A stretch of 64,000 bases of DNA from Acidimicrobiales bacterium (GCA_025463925.1 JAODBK010000073.1:1-64000); one strand, 5' to 3'. Numbered from the stretch's first letter, positions 35,815-44,763 are shown. Translations and numbers: made by a program. The notes: generated by a model not told the origin, from the letters alone.

Positions 35815-37253
35815 TGGGCCGGTGGGCCGACGCCGGCTGGCCCGCTCTGGCCGGGCTGCTGCTGGCGGCGTCGTTGCCGCCGTGGGGCTGGTGGCCGCTG
35901 GCGTTCGCCGGCGCCGCGATCCTGTACGACCGGCTGGAGGGTGAGCCGTGGCGCCGACGCCTGCTCATCGGGTGGATCGCCGGGCTCGGCCTGTACCTGC
36001 CGGGCCTCTGGTGGATGCAGGAGTTCAGCCTCCCCGGCTTCGTGATCGCGGTGGTGCTGGAGGCACTGTTCGTCGGCGCGGTCGCGGTCGTCACGCCGTC
36101 GAGAGCCGGGTGGTCGCGCGCCCTCGCGTTCCCGGCGGCGATGGTGGTGGTCGAGGCGTTCCGCGGCCGCTGGCCGTTCGGCGGCCTGCCGTTGGCCGGC
36201 GTCGACCTCGGGCAGGTGGGCGGTCCTCTGGCGCCGGCGGCGCGGTTGGCCGGACATCTGGTGCTCGTCGGGCTGCTGGCCGGTGCCGGCGTGGTGCTCG
36301 CGGCCGTGGCTCGCCGCCGGATCGCGGTCGCTGCGGTCGGGCTGGCCGCGGTGGTGGTGATCGCGCTGGCCGGGGCCGCCACCCGTCCCGGCCGGGTCGT
36401 CGGGCACCTGCGGGTCGCCGCGGTGCAGGGCGGCGGGGTGCGCGGGTTGCGGGCGGTCCACAACGACCAGGGGGTGGTGTACGAGAAGCAGCTCGCGGCG
36501 ACGCAGCGGGTCGCGCCACCGGTCGACCTGGTGGTCTGGCCCGAGGACGTCATCCACGTCCCGAGCCTCGACGGGTCGCAGGAGGATGCCGACCTGACCG
36601 CGCTGGCCGACCGGCTCGGCGCGCCGATCGTCGCCGGCGTCGTCGAGGACGCGGGCCCCGGGCACTTCCGCAACGCCGCGGTCGTGTGGGCGCCGGGGCG
36701 CGGCCGGGTGGCGCGCTACGACAAGGTCCACCGGGTGCCGTTCGGCGAGTACATCCCCTTGCGTTCGATCATCGAGCACCTGGCCGACCTCTCGCTCGTG
36801 CCCGACGACGCCGTGGCCGGTCACGGCAGCGGCGTCCTCGCCGCGCCTCCGCCGGTCGGCCGGATCGGCGCGGTGATCTCCTACGAGGTGTTCTTCGCCG
36901 ACCGGGCGCGATCGGCGATCGCCGCGGGTGGCGCGCTGCTGCTGGTGCCGACCAACGCCGGCTCGTTCGCGACGGGGCAGGTACCGGCCCAGGAGCTCGG
37001 CGCGGCCCGGCTGCGCGCCATCGAGACCGGCCGCGACGTCGTGCAGGCGGCGCCAACCGGCTACACCGCGGCCATCGACGCCCGCGGCCGGGTGCGGGCC
37101 CGCACCGGCCTCGGCGCCGGCGCGGTCCTCCGGGCCACCGTCGCCCGCCGGACCGGGAAGACGCCGTACGTGCGCACCGGCGACGGGCCGCTGGTCCTCG
37201 TCGGCGTCGGGTTCGTCGGACTGGGGTGGTTCCGGGCGAGAGGCGCAGCTTGA
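35814..37253 (+). CDS. lnt: Apolipoprotein N-acyltransferase homologue with Ser in place of catalytic Cys
   Basis: A 479-residue membrane protein. About six N-terminal helices (residues 1-190) precede a nitrilase-fold domain. Lnt uses a Glu-Lys-Cys triad: here the Glu is in VVWPED, the Lys in RYDKVHRVPFGEYIPL, but the expected Cys in the (I/L)CYE motif is Ser356 (VISYEVFF; codon TCC at 36879-36881). The rest of the fold (LLLVPTNAGSFATGQ, ARLRAIETGRDVVQAAPTG) is intact. It may be inactive, slower, or use Ser on another acyl donor. It overlaps the polymerase gene by one base and precedes the glycosyltransferase by 34. Confidence 0.85.
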   Translation: MGRWADAGWPALAGLLLAASLPPWGWWPLAFAGAAILYDRLEGEPWRRRLLIGWIAGLGLYLPGLWWMQEFSLPGFVIAVVLEALFVGAVAVVTPSRAGWSRALAFPAAMVVVEAFRGRWPFGGLPLAGVDLGQVGGPLAPAARLAGHLVLVGLLAGAGVVLAAVARRRIAVAAVGLAAVVVIALAGAATRPGRVVGHLRVAAVQGGGVRGLRAVHNDQGVVYEKQLAATQRVAPPVDLVVWPEDVIHVPSLDGSQEDADLTALADRLGAPIVAGVVEDAGPGHFRNAAVVWAPGRGRVARYDKVHRVPFGEYIPLRSIIEHLADLSLVPDDAVAGHGSGVLAAPPPVGRIGAVISYEVFFADRARSAIAAGGALLLVPTNAGSFATGQVPAQELGAARLRAIETGRDVVQAAPTGYTAAIDARGRVRARTGLGAGAVLRATVARRTGKTPYVRTGDGPLVLVGVGFVGLGWFRARGAA

Positions 37254-37287
37254 CCGCACGGTCAACGGGCGACAGGCTTTCGCCTCC

Positions 37288-38565
37288 ATGCCCAGTCACG
37301 ACCCCGGATCGCTTCGCGTCGCCCTTCTCTCGTATCGGGGCAATCCGCACTCCGGTGGCCAGGGCGTCTACACCCGCTGGCTGGCGCGGGAGCTGACCGA
37401 CCTCGGCCATCGCGTCGAGGTGTTCAGCGGCCAGCCGTACCCGAACCTCGACGCCGACATCCCGTTCACGCCGGTGCCGAGCCTCGACCTCTACCGGCCC
37501 GAGAACCCCTTCCGGATCCCGTGGCCGAACGAGTTCCGGTCGATGATCGACCTCGCCGAGTTCGGGATCATGTGCACCGCCGGGTTCCCCGAACCGCTGA
37601 CCTACAGCTGGCGGGTACGGCGCCTCCTGCGCGATCGGCGATCCGACTTCGACCTGATCCACGACAACCAGTGCTTGGGGCGGGGCGTGCTCGCGCTGCA
37701 CCAGGAGGGATGGCCGGTCGTCGCCACGCTCCACCATCCGATCACCGTCGACCGCGCCCTCGAGCTGAGCCACACCCGCAACCCGCTCCGCAAGATCACG
37801 CTGCGGCGTTGGTACGCGTTCCTGCGGATGCAGATGCGCGTCATCCCGCAACTGCCGCGGATCATCACCGTCTCGTCGTCGTCGGCGCGCGACATCGTCG
37901 ACCAGATGCACGGCGTCGCCGACAAGCTGCACATCGTCCCGGTCGGCGTCGACCACACCCACTTCCGGCCCCATCCCGAAGTGGCGCGCGTGCCCGGCCG
38001 CGTGATGGTGACGACCAGCTCGGACATGCCGCTGAAGGGGCTCGTGCCGCTGCTCGAGGCGCTGGCCAAGTTGCGCACCGAACGGGACTGCGAGCTGGTG
38101 GTGATCGGCAAGCCCAAGGAGGGCAGCCGGCTCCCGGGCGTGATCGAGCGGCTGGGTCTCGAGGGCGCGGTGCACTTCCAGTCCGGGGTCGACGACGACC
38201 GGCTGGTCGAGCTCTACGCCGAGGCCGAGGTCGCGGTGGTGCCGTCGCTGTACGAGGGCTTCTCGCTCCCGGCGATCGAGGCCATGGCCTGCGGTGTCCC
38301 GCTCGTCGCGACCACCGGCGGCGCGTTGCCGGAGGTGGCGGGCACCAGCGAGGAGACCGCGCTGCTCGTCGAGCCCAACGACCCCGGCCAGCTGGCGATC
38401 GCCATCGGTCGCCTGCTCGACGACCCGGCGCGGCGCGACCGCATCGGCCGGGCCGGGCGCGAGCGGGTGCTGGGGCGTTTCACCTGGCGGGCCACCGCGC
38501 TCGGCACCCTGGAGCACTACTGGGCCGAGCTCGAGGCGCACGCCGCGCGCCGGGCAACCGCCTGA
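37288..38565 (+). CDS. Glycosyltransferase family 4
   Basis: A 425-residue retaining GT-B enzyme. The N-terminal domain begins VALLSYRGNPHSGGQGVYT with the usual Gly-rich acceptor loop; VVATLHHPI and VSSSSARDIV are mid-domain strands. The C-terminal nucleotide-sugar site has the E-x7-E motif in EGFSLPAIEAMACGVP. No membrane helices are present, so it works on the cytoplasmic face. The stop overlaps the next ATG. It opens a trio with a methyltransferase and a prenyltransferase-like protein; donor and acceptor are unknown. Confidence 0.9.
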   Translation: MPSHDPGSLRVALLSYRGNPHSGGQGVYTRWLARELTDLGHRVEVFSGQPYPNLDADIPFTPVPSLDLYRPENPFRIPWPNEFRSMIDLAEFGIMCTAGFPEPLTYSWRVRRLLRDRRSDFDLIHDNQCLGRGVLALHQEGWPVVATLHHPITVDRALELSHTRNPLRKITLRRWYAFLRMQMRVIPQLPRIITVSSSSARDIVDQMHGVADKLHIVPVGVDHTHFRPHPEVARVPGRVMVTTSSDMPLKGLVPLLEALAKLRTERDCELVVIGKPKEGSRLPGVIERLGLEGAVHFQSGVDDDRLVELYAEAEVAVVPSLYEGFSLPAIEAMACGVPLVATTGGALPEVAGTSEETALLVEPNDPGQLAIAIGRLLDDPARRDRIGRAGRERVLGRFTWRATALGTLEHYWAELEAHAARRATA

Positions 38566-39314
38566 TGCTCACCGTCGACTACGACCGGCTCGGCGTACGC
38601 GCCGGCGAGCGGGTGCTCGACCTCGGCTGCGGCGCCGGCCGCCACGCCTTCGCGGCCCACCGTCGCGGCGCGCTGGTGGTCGCGGTCGACCTGGACGCCG
38701 GCGAGCTGTCGGGCGCCAAGGAGATCCTCGACGCCATGACCGCGCAGGGCGAGGCGCCCGCGGACGCGTTGGGTGCCGCGACGCGGGCCAACGCCCTGCG
38801 GCTGCCCTTCCCCGACGGCACCTTCGACCGGGTGATCGTGAGCGAGGTGCTCGAGCACATCCCCGACGATGCCGGCGCGGTGGCCGAGCTCACCCGGGTG
38901 CTGCGGCCCGGCGGCACCATGGCCGTCACGGTGCCGGCCTGGCTGCCCGAGCGGCTGTGCTGGGCGCTGTCCGCCGAGTACCACGCCGTCGACGGCGGCC
39001 ACATCCGCATCTACACCGCGGCCGCGCTGGCCGACCGGCTGAAGCAGGCCGGCCTCGTCGTGCAGGGCACCGGCCACGCCCACGCCTTCCACTCGCCGTA
39101 CTGGTGGCTGCGCTGCGCCATCGGTGTGCGCAACGACGCCAACGCGCTGGCCCGCCTGTACCACCGGTTCCTGGTGTGGGACATGACGACGACCTCGCGC
39201 CCGGTGCGCTGGCTGGAGAAGACGCTCGACCCGATCATCGGCAAGAGTCTCGTGCTGTACACGTGGAAGCCCTCGGCGGCTCGGAAGGAGACCCGTGCCT
39301 TCGCGGCGGCCTGA
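38565..39314 (+). CDS. Class I SAM-dependent methyltransferase
   Basis: A 249-residue methyltransferase. Motif I is VLDLGCGAGRHAF, then VAVDLDAGEL, FDRVIVSEVLEHIP and LRPGGTMAVTVP; this is the Methyltransf_11 pattern. The C-terminal part contains Trp-rich and aromatic helices (YWWLRCAIG, RFLVWDMTTT) that could contact a lipid substrate. It overlaps the glycosyltransferase by one base and the next gene by 20, so the three are co-translated. Confidence 0.88.
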   Translation: MLTVDYDRLGVRAGERVLDLGCGAGRHAFAAHRRGALVVAVDLDAGELSGAKEILDAMTAQGEAPADALGAATRANALRLPFPDGTFDRVIVSEVLEHIPDDAGAVAELTRVLRPGGTMAVTVPAWLPERLCWALSAEYHAVDGGHIRIYTAAALADRLKQAGLVVQGTGHAHAFHSPYWWLRCAIGVRNDANALARLYHRFLVWDMTTTSRPVRWLEKTLDPIIGKSLVLYTWKPSAARKETRAFAAA

Positions 39315-40359
39315 TCTCGGAGTGGACGGCATCATCGGCTCGGCCGACGTGGCCGCGACGGTGGACTCGATCGCGGCCTTGCAGCTGCCGAGTGGAATGG
39401 TCGAGTGGTTCCCCGGCGGGCATTGCGATCCGTGGAACCACGTCGAGTGCGCGATGGCGCTCATCGTCGGCGGCCGGCGGGCCGAGGCCGATCGGGCGTA
39501 CGAGTGGCTGGCCGGCGTGCAGCGGGCCGACGGCTCGTGGCACCAGTACTACGTCGCCGACGGCATCGAGGACGCCAAGTTCGACGCCAACACGATCGCC
39601 TACGTCGCCACCGGCGTGTGGCATCACTGGCTGACCCACCGCGATCGCGGCTTCGTCGAGTCGATGTGGCGGGTGGTCGAGAAGGCCATCGACTTCGTGC
39701 TCGACCTGCAGACACCGCGCGGCGAGGTCATCTGGGCCCGCCATGCCGACGGTACCCCGTGGTCCTTCGCACTGCTGACCGGATCGTCGAGCACCTACCA
39801 CTCGCTGCGCTGCGCCATCGCGCTGGCCGAGGAGCTCGGTCACGAGCGGCCCGACTGGGAGCTGTCGGCGGCATCGCTCGGCCACACCATCGCCCACGTG
39901 CCCGACGCGTTCGCGCCGAAGGACCGCTGGGCGATGGACTGGTACTACCCGGTGCTGGCCGGCGTGCTCATCGGCGACGCCGGGCGGTCGCGACTCGAGC
40001 AGCGGTGGGACGAGTTCGTGATGCCCGAGAAGGGTGTGCGCTGTGTCGCCGATCGACCCTGGGTGACCGCGGCCGAGACCTGCGAGTGCGTGATGGCGCT
40101 CGACGCGGTCGGCGAAACCGACAAGGCGCGCGACCTGTTCTCGTGGGCCCAGTCGTTGCGGCACGACGACGGCTCCTACTGGACCGGCATCGTGTACCCG
40201 CAGGAGGTCAACTTCCCCGGCGGCGAGCGGTCGAGCTACACCGCGGCGGCCGTCGTGCTGGCCGCCGATGCGCTGGCCGGCACGTCACCGACGTCGGGCA
40301 TCTTCCGCGGCGAAGGCCTGCCCGCCGCCTTCGAGGTCTCCGAGCTCGACCGCGACTGA
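39295..40359 (+). CDS. Prenyltransferase/squalene-cyclase-like alpha-toroid protein
   Basis: A 354-residue all-helical protein beginning at GTG 39295. Repeats of the squalene-cyclase/prenyltransferase type are visible (AGVQRADGSWHQYY, SLRHDDGSYWTG). They form an (alpha/alpha) barrel that in known families binds isoprenoid or glycan chains. The cyclase DxDD acid motif is not seen, so a binding or glycosidase-like role is as likely as catalysis. It is the last gene of the same-strand run and converges on a second methyltransferase. Confidence 0.75.
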   Translation: MPSRRPDLGVDGIIGSADVAATVDSIAALQLPSGMVEWFPGGHCDPWNHVECAMALIVGGRRAEADRAYEWLAGVQRADGSWHQYYVADGIEDAKFDANTIAYVATGVWHHWLTHRDRGFVESMWRVVEKAIDFVLDLQTPRGEVIWARHADGTPWSFALLTGSSSTYHSLRCAIALAEELGHERPDWELSAASLGHTIAHVPDAFAPKDRWAMDWYYPVLAGVLIGDAGRSRLEQRWDEFVMPEKGVRCVADRPWVTAAETCECVMALDAVGETDKARDLFSWAQSLRHDDGSYWTGIVYPQEVNFPGGERSSYTAAAVVLAADALAGTSPTSGIFRGEGLPAAFEVSELDRD

Positions 40360-40387
40360 CGCTCCCGCGCGGAGCAGCGGCGCGCCG

Positions 40388-41008
40388 TCAGGCGCGGCGG
40401 AGGACGCGCAACGAGCCGGTCACACTGACCTCGTCGAAGGCGTCGTCGTCCACGGCACGGCGGTAGAGCTCGTAGGGCGGGCGGCCGCCGTCGGCCGGGT
40501 CGGGAAAGACGTCGTGGATGGCGAGGGTGCCGCCGGGCGCGAGGTGCCGGACCCAACCGTCGTAGTCGGCGTGGGCGACGTCGGCGCCGTGGCCGCCGTC
40601 GATGAAGAGGAAGCCGAGCGGCGTCGCCCAGTTGGCCGCGATCGCGGTCGACGGGCCGATCACCCCGACGACGACGTCTTCGAGACCGGCGTCCTCGATG
40701 GTGCGGCGGAAGCACGGAAGCGTGTCCATCCGCCCGGTGCGCGGGTCGACGAGCCGGCGGTCGTGGTGCTCCCATCCGGCCTGGTTCTCCTCGGACCCGC
40801 GGTGGTGATCCACGGTGTAAAGCACCGTGCCGGCGGCCCGGGCGGCCGCGCCGAGGTACACCGCCGACTTGCCGCAGTAGGTGCCGATCTCGAGCAACGG
40901 GCCGAGCCTGGCGTTCGACGAGGCGGCGGCGGTGTGCAGCGCCAGGCCTTCGTCGTCGGGCATGAAGCCGATGGCCTCGCGGGCAACCGCCAGCAGGGCC
41001 TCCTCCAT
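40388..41008 (-). CDS. Class I SAM-dependent methyltransferase (Methyltransf_24 type)
   Basis: A 206-residue protein. LLEIGTYCGKSAVYLGAAA is the SAM motif, VDHHRGSEENQAGWEHH a substrate loop, and FLFIDGGHGADVAHADYDGW with LAPGGTLAIHDVF the metal- and SAM-side strands, as in O-methyltransferases acting on sugars. It starts inside the cobT stop (one-base overlap) and converges on the prenyltransferase-like gene 28 bases away, so it is a plausible fourth member of that cluster. Confidence 0.85.
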   Translation of the reverse strand: MEEALLAVAREAIGFMPDDEGLALHTAAASSNARLGPLLEIGTYCGKSAVYLGAAARAAGTVLYTVDHHRGSEENQAGWEHHDRRLVDPRTGRMDTLPCFRRTIEDAGLEDVVVGVIGPSTAIAANWATPLGFLFIDGGHGADVAHADYDGWVRHLAPGGTLAIHDVFPDPADGGRPPYELYRRAVDDDAFDEVSVTGSLRVLRRA

Positions 41009-42075
41009 CAGCCCTTCTCGGTGACTCCGGCCGAGTCGAACGTCGCCATGTCGGCGAGCACGCGCGCCGCCGCCTGCACCAGCGGCACCGCCAGCAGCGC
41101 GCCGGTGCCCTCGCCCAGCCGCAGGCCGAGGTCGAGCAAGGGCACCAGGCCGAGGTGGGCGAGCGCGGCCGCGGCGCCGGGCTCGGTGGAACGGTGGCCG
41201 GCGACGAGGTACGCCGTGACGTCGGGGTTGACGGCGTGGGCGACGACCGCGGCGGCCAGCGCGATCACGCCGTCGACCACCACCGGCACGCGGGCCGCGG
41301 CCCCGCCGGCGATGAAACCGGCCAGCGCGGCGATCTCCAAGCCGCCGAGCGAGGCCAGCGCCCGCACGGGGTCGTCGAGGTCGCCGGCGCGCGAGGCCCG
41401 GGCGATGGCCCGCTCGACCGCGGACACTTTGCGACCAAGGGTCTCGTCGTCGATACCGGTGCCGCGCCCGGTGACGTCGGCCGGCACGTGGCCGCACAGC
41501 GCGGCGATGAGCGCGGCCGACGGCGTGGTGTTGCCGATCCCCATGTCGCCGGTGACCAGGCAGCGCGCGCCGGCGGCGACGAGCGACGCCGCCACCTCGG
41601 CGCCGACGTCGAGCGCGGCGCGCGCCTCGTCGGCCGTCATGGCCGGCTCGACCGCGATGTCGCCGGTGCCGCGGCGAACCTTGCGGCGCAGCAGCGCCGG
41701 ATGGTCGTCGAGGTCGGACGCCACCCCGACGTCGACCACCGTCACCGGCGCCGAGACCGGGGCGGCCAGCACGTTGACCGCGGCGCCGCCGGCGCAGAAG
41801 TTGGCGACCATCTGCGCGGTGACCTCGGCCGGCCACGGCGTCACGCCCTGCGCCAGCACGCCGTGGTCGCCGGCGAAGACGGCCACTGCGACCGGCGACG
41901 GCAGCGGCGGAGGCGACACCCCCGCGATGGCAGCCAGCTGTCCGCCCAGCGGCTCGAGCCGGCCCAGCGCGCCGCGCGGCTTGGTCAGGCGGTCGTGGTG
42001 GGCTGCCGCCTCGGCGGCGGCACGGGCGTCGGTCGGCACGACGGCCGCGATCGCATCATCGAAGGCTCCGGACAC
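41008..42075 (-). CDS. cobT: Nicotinate-nucleotide:dimethylbenzimidazole phosphoribosyltransferase CobT
   Basis: A 355-residue enzyme making alpha-ribazole phosphate for the lower ligand of cobalamin. AGDHGVLAQGVTPWP, VTGDMGIGNTTPSAAL, and the C-terminal LRLGEGTGALLAVPL with the catalytic Glu are characteristic. GTG 42075 is preceded by a TACGTT box. No other cobalamin gene is in the window. The stop overlaps the following methyltransferase start. Confidence 0.93.
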   Translation of the reverse strand: MSGAFDDAIAAVVPTDARAAAEAAAHHDRLTKPRGALGRLEPLGGQLAAIAGVSPPPLPSPVAVAVFAGDHGVLAQGVTPWPAEVTAQMVANFCAGGAAVNVLAAPVSAPVTVVDVGVASDLDDHPALLRRKVRRGTGDIAVEPAMTADEARAALDVGAEVAASLVAAGARCLVTGDMGIGNTTPSAALIAALCGHVPADVTGRGTGIDDETLGRKVSAVERAIARASRAGDLDDPVRALASLGGLEIAALAGFIAGGAAARVPVVVDGVIALAAAVVAHAVNPDVTAYLVAGHRSTEPGAAAALAHLGLVPLLDLGLRLGEGTGALLAVPLVQAAARVLADMATFDSAGVTEKG

Positions 42076-42082
42076 AGTGGGG

Positions 42083-42088
42083 AACGTA
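42083..42088 (-). promoter_or_regulatory. -10-like box TACGTT for cobT
   Basis: On the minus strand TACGTT ends 7 bases before the cobT GTG at 42075, in the 18-base gap after the GtrA gene. It could give cobT its own leaderless transcript. Confidence 0.4.
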
Positions 42089-42093
42089 GTCGC

Positions 42094-42588
42094 TCAGGTC
42101 GGCAGCCCGGCGCGGCCGTCGAGCGCCTCGGGCAGGTCGTCCAGGTGATGAGCGAAGAGGACCTTGTTGAAGATGACGAACTTGCCCAGCCACAGCACCC
42201 CGAAGGCGGCGAGATAGGCAAAGGCGTCGACGATGGCGCGGTGGCGGGCATGGCTGCTGTGGCGGACCCAGTGGTCGGCGATGGCGACCGTGACGGCCGA
42301 GAACGCCAGGCCGATGAAGGCCAGCACCCAGAAGGGCACGACCTCGCGCCAGAAGTGGGACTTGCCGGACGCACCCCACGCCCACTTGCGGTTGAGCTCG
42401 TACGACGGGATGGTGCCGATGCACGTGGCGACGACCGGCGGGCCGGCGCCGTTCCAGTGGAACAGCGCGACCAGCGCGATGAGCGTCGTCTCGCTGACGA
42501 CCACCGAGACCACCGAGACCATCGAGTACTTGAACAGCCGTACGCCGGTGGGCGACTTGGCGTAGCTGACGAGGCCTCGGGCGGACAT
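42094..42588 (-). CDS. GtrA-family membrane protein
   Basis: A 164-residue protein with four transmembrane helices in the GtrA pattern (RLFKYSMVSVVSVVVSE first, then a conserved NRKWAWG loop). GtrA proteins help flip undecaprenyl- or polyprenyl-linked sugars or take part in cell-wall glycosylation. Closeness to a glycosyltransferase cluster fits that role, but the gene is separated from it by cobT and a methyltransferase on the opposite strand. Confidence 0.85.
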   Translation of the reverse strand: MSARGLVSYAKSPTGVRLFKYSMVSVVSVVVSETTLIALVALFHWNGAGPPVVATCIGTIPSYELNRKWAWGASGKSHFWREVVPFWVLAFIGLAFSAVTVAIADHWVRHSSHARHRAIVDAFAYLAAFGVLWLGKFVIFNKVLFAHHLDDLPEALDGRAGLPT

Positions 42589-42627
42589 ATCCAGGGATGA
42601 TGGTATCGGTGGGCCGCGGCCGTCTAT

Positions 42628-43797
42628 TCACAAGGCGTTGGCCCGGGCGATGCCGCCGAGCCAGGACGCCGAGGGCTTCGGTGTCCGGACCTGGGTGGCC
42701 CGGTCGACGGCGACGAGGCCGAAGGTCGGCTCGTACCCGTAGACCCACTCGAAGTTGTCGAGCAGGCTCCAATACAGGTAGCCCCGGACGTCGAGGCCGT
42801 CGGCCAGGCATCCCTGCACGCCTCGCAGCGCCCGCTCGACGTACTCGACCCGCTCGGCGTCGTTCTGGGTGCCGATGCCGTTCTCGGTGACGAGCTGCGG
42901 CACCCCGCCGGTCACGTCCCACGCGCGCCGCATGCATGCCGCCAGCGCCTCGGGCCAGAACTCGTAGCCCATCAGCGTGGTCCGCACGCCGTCCTCGGCC
43001 GGCATCGGGCCGTCGGGCCCGAACCGGATGCGCGTGTACACCTGGATGCCGATGAAGTCGTCGCCCCTCGCGGCTTCGAGGTACGGGTCTTCGAGGTTGG
43101 CCGTGAAGCGGTCGCGCATCGACTCACCGCCGTCGACCGCCTGCGCTTCGGTCATCGACAAGGTCAAGCCGACTGGCACGCCGGGCGCGGCGGCGCGGAT
43201 CGCCGCGGCCGACTTGTGATGGGCGTCGATGAAGGTGTCGGTGGCCCGGCGACCGCCGTCGCGGTCCGTCGAGTGGCCCGGCGGCCAGATGCCGATGAAC
43301 CACCCGTTGGTGACGACCCAATTCGGCTCGTTGAACGTGCAGGCCCAACCCATCCGGTCCCCGAGGTGGCCCGCGGTCTTCTCGGCGAAACGAGCGAAGC
43401 GGTCGGCCGTCGCCGGGTCGGCCCACCCGCCGGCGGCCGCGACCCAGCGCGGGGTCGTGAAGTGGTGGAACGTGACGATCGGTGCGATGCCGTGATCGCG
43501 GCAGGTGTCACACATCGCCTTGTAGTGGTCGAGCGCGACGTTGGAGAATTCGCCGTCCTCCGGCTCGATGCGGCTCCATTCGACCGAGAAGCGGTACGCC
43601 TCGAAGCCGAGGTCCGCGAGCATGCGGATGTCGTCGGGATAGCGGTGCCAGTGGTCGCATGCGTCCCCGCTGGGTTCGGCGCACGGCGTGCCCGGCCGGT
43701 GCTCCCACTCCCACCAGTCGTTGTTCCAGTTGCCGCCTTCCACCTGGTGCGCGGCGGTCGCGGTGCCCCAGACGAACCCTTCGGGAAACTGCTGCAT
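42628..43797 (-). CDS. Beta-glucosidase, glycoside hydrolase family 1
   Basis: A 389-residue cytosolic (beta/alpha)8 retaining glycosidase. The acid/base is E157 in TFNEPN, the nucleophile E305 in VTENGIG, and the N-terminal FVWGTATAAHQVEG and YWSLLDNFEW complete the substrate pocket. It hydrolyses beta-glucosides or related glycosides. No signal peptide is present. It is transcribed divergently from a thioesterase gene from a shared palindromic promoter. Confidence 0.93.
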   Translation of the reverse strand: MQQFPEGFVWGTATAAHQVEGGNWNNDWWEWEHRPGTPCAEPSGDACDHWHRYPDDIRMLADLGFEAYRFSVEWSRIEPEDGEFSNVALDHYKAMCDTCRDHGIAPIVTFHHFTTPRWVAAAGGWADPATADRFARFAEKTAGHLGDRMGWACTFNEPNWVVTNGWFIGIWPPGHSTDRDGGRRATDTFIDAHHKSAAAIRAAAPGVPVGLTLSMTEAQAVDGGESMRDRFTANLEDPYLEAARGDDFIGIQVYTRIRFGPDGPMPAEDGVRTTLMGYEFWPEALAACMRRAWDVTGGVPQLVTENGIGTQNDAERVEYVERALRGVQGCLADGLDVRGYLYWSLLDNFEWVYGYEPTFGLVAVDRATQVRTPKPSASWLGGIARANAL

Positions 43798-43805
43798 GGG
43801 GCGGG

Positions 43806-43815
43806 ATCGTACGAT
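43806..43815. promoter_or_regulatory. Palindromic bidirectional -10 element ATCGTACGAT
   Basis: The perfect palindrome ATCGTACGAT gives TACGAT on both strands. On the plus strand it ends 6 bases before GTG 43822 (thioesterase); on the minus strand it ends 8 bases before ATG 43797 (GH1). Only 24 bases separate the two start codons, so both -10 boxes overlap and both transcripts would be leaderless. Confidence 0.5.
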
Positions 43816-43821
43816 GCCGCC

Positions 43822-44670
43822 GTGGGATCCGCCCTGGACGCGTTGATCGAGCTGCTCGACCTCGAGACGATCGAGGTCAACATCTTCCGCGGTGTGAGCC
43901 CGGACGAGGAGCGGCAGCGGGTGTTCGGCGGCCAGGTCGCCGGCCAGGCGCTCATCGCCGCCGGCCGCACCGTCGAGCACGGCTGGCCGGTGCACTCGCT
44001 GCACGCGTACTTCTTGCGACCGGGCGACCCCACCCGCCCGATCCTGTACGACGTCGACCGCATCCGCGACGGCCGGTCGTTCACGACGCGGCGCGTCGTC
44101 GCCATCCAGAAGGGCCGGGCGATCTTCAATCTGTCGGCCTCGTTCCACCGCGAGGAGCCCGGGCCCGACCATCAGTTGGCGATGCCGCACGTGCCGCCGC
44201 CGGATTCGCTGCCGACCTACAAGCAACGGCTCGCGCCGTGGAAGGACCAGCTCGGCGACTGGTACGACCGACCCCGCCCGATCGACGTGCGCTATGTCAC
44301 CGACCCGCCGTTCGACCGCAAGTCGGCGCTGGCCGACGCCCACCAGCAGGTGTGGATCCGCGCCGACGGCCGGCTCCCGGACGATCCACTGCTGCACGCG
44401 TGCGTGGTGGCGTACGCGTCCGACCTCACGCTGCTCGACACCACGACGCTCCCGCACAGCCGCAGCGGTTGGGACGAGGGCTACATGATGGCCAGCCTCG
44501 ATCACGCGATGTGGTTCCACCGCCCCTTCCGGGCCGACGAGTGGCTGCTCTACGACATGGAGAGCCCGACGTCGCACGCCGCCCGCGGGTTCGCGATGGG
44601 CAACATCTTCGGCTCGAACGGCGACCTGGTGGTGTCGGTCGTGCAGGAGGGGTTGATCCGTCCGGTCTGA
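43822..44670 (+). CDS. tesB: Acyl-CoA thioesterase II (TesB family)
   Basis: A 282-residue double-hotdog thioesterase releasing fatty acids from acyl-CoA. VFGGQVAGQALIAA and VHSLHAYFLRPGDP form the first hotdog with the acyl tunnel; the second contains SLDHAMWFHRPFRADEW with the conserved catalytic Asp, and ends with QEGLIRP, holding the Gln. The length is normal for the family. GTG 43822 is set by the upstream TACGAT box. Confidence 0.92.
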   Translation: MGSALDALIELLDLETIEVNIFRGVSPDEERQRVFGGQVAGQALIAAGRTVEHGWPVHSLHAYFLRPGDPTRPILYDVDRIRDGRSFTTRRVVAIQKGRAIFNLSASFHREEPGPDHQLAMPHVPPPDSLPTYKQRLAPWKDQLGDWYDRPRPIDVRYVTDPPFDRKSALADAHQQVWIRADGRLPDDPLLHACVVAYASDLTLLDTTTLPHSRSGWDEGYMMASLDHAMWFHRPFRADEWLLYDMESPTSHAARGFAMGNIFGSNGDLVVSVVQEGLIRPV

Positions 44671-44763
44671 GGATCATTGCTCGGCGCGCGGCATTGGCGC
44701 GCGATGCGTGACGTGCGACGGATGGCACAGCAATGTTCGTTGCTTCATGGAACTGACAAGGCG

